Source: a virus
IMG/VR virus record: IMGVR_UViG_3300043803_000901
Span: 1 to 33,664 of that record
Length of the DNA stretch: 33,664 nucleotides
Strand: one strand, 5' to 3'
The notes under the pieces are model-generated. The model saw only the letters and a program-made list of their open reading frames with translations, was not told the DNA's origin and did no database searches. Made by a program: the position numbers and the translations under genes. Positions 32,501 to 33,664 of this stretch are shown here, piece by piece; position 1 is the first letter of the stretch; the number at the start of each line of letters is the position of its first letter.

Positions 32501-33664
32501 TCATCTTCCGCACACGCGCATCGCATGACAACGCATGGCAACCACACGACTATGGTTTGGTAAAGACAATCGACATTAAGCGTGACGCGAATGGCAGCCC
32601 TGTCGATTATGCAAACAACCAACTGTCATTTCTCGATGACGTAAAAAGCTCTGAGCTTGATTACTCGTATGCACTGAATGACTACGATGGATTTACGGAG
32701 CCTATAAAATCTCGCTTTTGCCTACCATTGAACGAGCGCGTGTTCTACGCTAACATCAAAGAGTCGTATCGTCCACATACGCCTCGCACCGCTCTTGATG
32801 TTGTGAATACGCATGCACCGGACACCACGGTAACGGCTCATAGAAACATTGATTTCGGTTCTCAAACAGAGATGGCTCGACTATGGTCGTACAAACTGTT
32901 TACAGCGACGCAAACCGGTGACGCAACAATCACGAACATCACGAACCAGTACCTTTACTACTTTATTGCATACAATGACCAAGCCCGTTCATTTTCGCTG
33001 GCATCATGCTCCGGTGAAATAAACCGTGGGGCATCATTTGCTACCGACAAGAATAAGCCTGTGTTCTTCTGCATGCCTTCGGCGTATGATCCATCGGTAG
33101 AGCAGGCAAACATCTACCGTTTGCAGCTTAGCGCACCCATCGAGAAGATAACACTGACAACAAATCGTGCCTCTAATATCATCCAGGCTGGTCGAGTGTA
33201 CTACGTGGTCCAGGGTGTCGTCGAATACAATGGCACGGTGTACTATCCGAACGATGTGATTCAAACGTACTACGGAAATGATGTCGGATACGACGCAACG
33301 TACGTCAATAGGTTTGTCAATTACTTCGAGATTCTTAGCCCAGCAACAAATGACCGTGGAAACGCAGGTTCATACTGCCAGCCAGTCTTATACAATGTTA
33401 CGAGCTGCTTTGATGGAGCTGCTGGGCCTAGCTACATTGAGAAGATTGGAACAATCAAGCCCGAAGACGAAGGCATCTTCTACGACAACGACCTGCCGTC
33501 ACTTGGCCGTCTGCCGCTGAAACAGATATTCCAGAACGAAGATGTCATGCCTGCTGGTCTTCGCTGGTCTGAGCCATATCAGTCCAATAAGATCAAGCTC
33601 GCATCGCTTATGGAGGTGCGCTCTGGTGATGGCGACCAGGTTACTGGCCTAGCCATGCTATATG
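29530..33664 (+). CDS. Giant tail nozzle-like protein, 5' part (runs off the window)
   Basis: From ATG 29530, the frame is open to the window end (at least 1378 residues). I translated the frame without finding a stop. The start, NVNAFLGLDNNQRPELIKDQ followed by EASDIENLRFDKLGYLINRN, matches the opening of tail nozzle or stabilising proteins of short-tailed phages (P22 gp10-like), where a 'G-x-x-x-x-x-p-x-x-l-x-x-x-e-a-x-d-x-x-N' pattern is common. Those proteins are usually 450-800 residues, so this one is far longer. It is beta-rich and carries repeated 'W/Y-R-Y-x-F-V-W-Y-x-G-N-G-E-Y-S-A-P-S' type strands near residue 510. Residues ~330-935 are coded by AT-rich DNA unlike both ends. Confidence 0.75.
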   Translation, partial: MEYQKTNVNAFLGLDNNQRPELIKDQEASDIENLRFDKLGYLINRNGVQLHSLNSDRFVSTVDGITTTGILWSIGTMGLTEYVIEKPWGIGSGEAAVHPYDDATLNAFSPTAPNTPKFTDRFMVYAVRIPATKPMLPSPYTSRRTDNRNSSNVNSSGIATDMANQYTWRYKAAYILVPLTGPTGFRDSFAFAPNGNMLNAAASYQPVDGTLPTLLATMGSRSIVRADDKPKKLQIYAPARWLGVHNEFADSGIPKDLNWIEHYVSMQQYRESVVISDMTNGDMYLVDEYMESEYQDTKKHRFTLRENSLAHFDIDDVVVDFGITGFNNGVKAPMALYKFYLKRSRFNATEDNYKGFYSVVDKSPAFNDLENGLVYDWHMNQSIPLGSGFIRSEYWQGETDLGKLQGCGILVDWTANYTFSSTTNATEYDDLFLPLTLQNPDINEDDQVAADVYRWDDFEIEYYPCSGKLIGSVFLTAFDRTWNKSSSSSTKLIKLKTKTGLEQDVPLGVWRYRFVWYMGNGEYSAPSAELVVPDMMFSGMPDNDITLSFPSYKRPIGIANSKESTQTNVALSSTGFINQATGMQGGLMFKADGTLSKYGENFLKIKRAIFDSSHVFAARYSSTNGTSWPGNWTTESLLAKGQLGVCCTLFFQNDYAVLEGVFAETLHALLDLNDSGSYGKANSYSANTISLSIPLFAPSFVTNENQVSYNSLFTEYGCLRTAYQNVAANSSSSLYDIQYPGYQIVFEGAQRYGVDSDYDENDGKGWVKSDVVSSGKSIWFNIVPFKGGIVNNATHPPTSPLTYTVERNNYPDDELVATPAGPRYYEFRNMTVVRGVNSQSDRLLYVKPNLPSEVISRIVLPGSGEIQLCSIGDSGTWVTEQEFYPNYAENLLDYNDVRAFTDVTTINPSLFVHDYPFYNSRNSVGNYIRANTVSNKIVLNNLNVFVSSVGERLTIPEQLSMYVPASLLFEAPHIKLVIPTNRIPRRARQLLIFRTRASHDNAWQPHDYGLVKTIDIKRDANGSPVDYANNQLSFLDDVKSSELDYSYALNDYDGFTEPIKSRFCLPLNERVFYANIKESYRPHTPRTALDVVNTHAPDTTVTAHRNIDFGSQTEMARLWSYKLFTATQTGDATITNITNQYLYYFIAYNDQARSFSLASCSGEINRGASFATDKNKPVFFCMPSAYDPSVEQANIYRLQLSAPIEKITLTTNRASNIIQAGRVYYVVQGVVEYNGTVYYPNDVIQTYYGNDVGYDATYVNRFVNYFEILSPATNDRGNAGSYCQPVLYNVTSCFDGAAGPSYIEKIGTIKPEDEGIFYDNDLPSLGRLPLKQIFQNEDVMPAGLRWSEPYQSNKIKLASLMEVRSGDGDQVTGLAMLY

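Noticed and set aside
1-33664. tRNA genes, integrase, reverse transcriptase (diversity-generating element), insertion sequences
   Set aside because: I saw no cloverleaf with a TTCRANY arm in the short gaps, no integrase or RT motif in the proteins, and no terminal inverted repeats with a transposase. A search tool could still find a cryptic tRNA.

Overview
The window is a continuous stretch of a tailed double-stranded DNA phage genome (or an integrated copy of one). It holds a replication/recombination module, a lysis cassette, fibre-like genes, the packaging and head genes, and the start of a tail module. No tape-measure, sheath or long tail-tube gene is visible. A P22-like portal is followed by a scaffold, a coat protein, connector-type proteins and a very large nozzle-like protein, so a short-tailed (podovirus-like) particle is the best guess. 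The host is inferred only. A DUF3127-like SSB, 'DTV'-rich periplasmic lysis protein sequence and two exact TAnnTTTG motifs between genes point towards Bacteroidota or a relative. There is no integrase, repressor, tRNA, CRISPR array or IS element in the window.

Layout. 1-2321: end of a probable replication protein, then a primase-helicase. 2355-3816: lysis cassette (two small membrane proteins, a cysteine-type endolysin, and a spanin-like protein whose gene overlaps the endolysin gene out of frame). 3859-9730: early/recombination genes, including a Red-beta-like annealing protein, a YqaJ-like exonuclease, a VRR-NUC nuclease, several small unknowns, a zinc-ribbon protein, a possible ribbon-helix-helix protein and an SSB. 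9798-13721: fibre-like and surface-type proteins. 13721-15147: a metallophosphoesterase and an HExxH peptidase. 15253-16745: a three-gene leftward island with ejection-protein-like composition, including a 50-residue basic protein. 16782-23745: rightward TerS?/TerL, a small acidic protein, portal, scaffold, major capsid protein and a probable decoration protein, ending in a strong terminator-like hairpin. 23812-25580: four small low-complexity or helical proteins. 25612-29530: five tandem, translationally coupled connector-type genes. 29530-end: a nozzle-like protein of at least 1378 residues that runs off the window.

Genes are tightly packed. Many junctions overlap as ATGA, TAATG or TGATG, which suggests translational coupling. 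Clear Shine-Dalgarno sequences appear only in front of some genes (for example SSB and major capsid). The most interesting features are the row of five connector-type paralogues, with a domain inserted in the fifth that resembles the decoration protein; AT-rich mosaic blocks in the fibre genes and in the giant nozzle-like gene; and the leftward ejection-like island inside an otherwise rightward genome.
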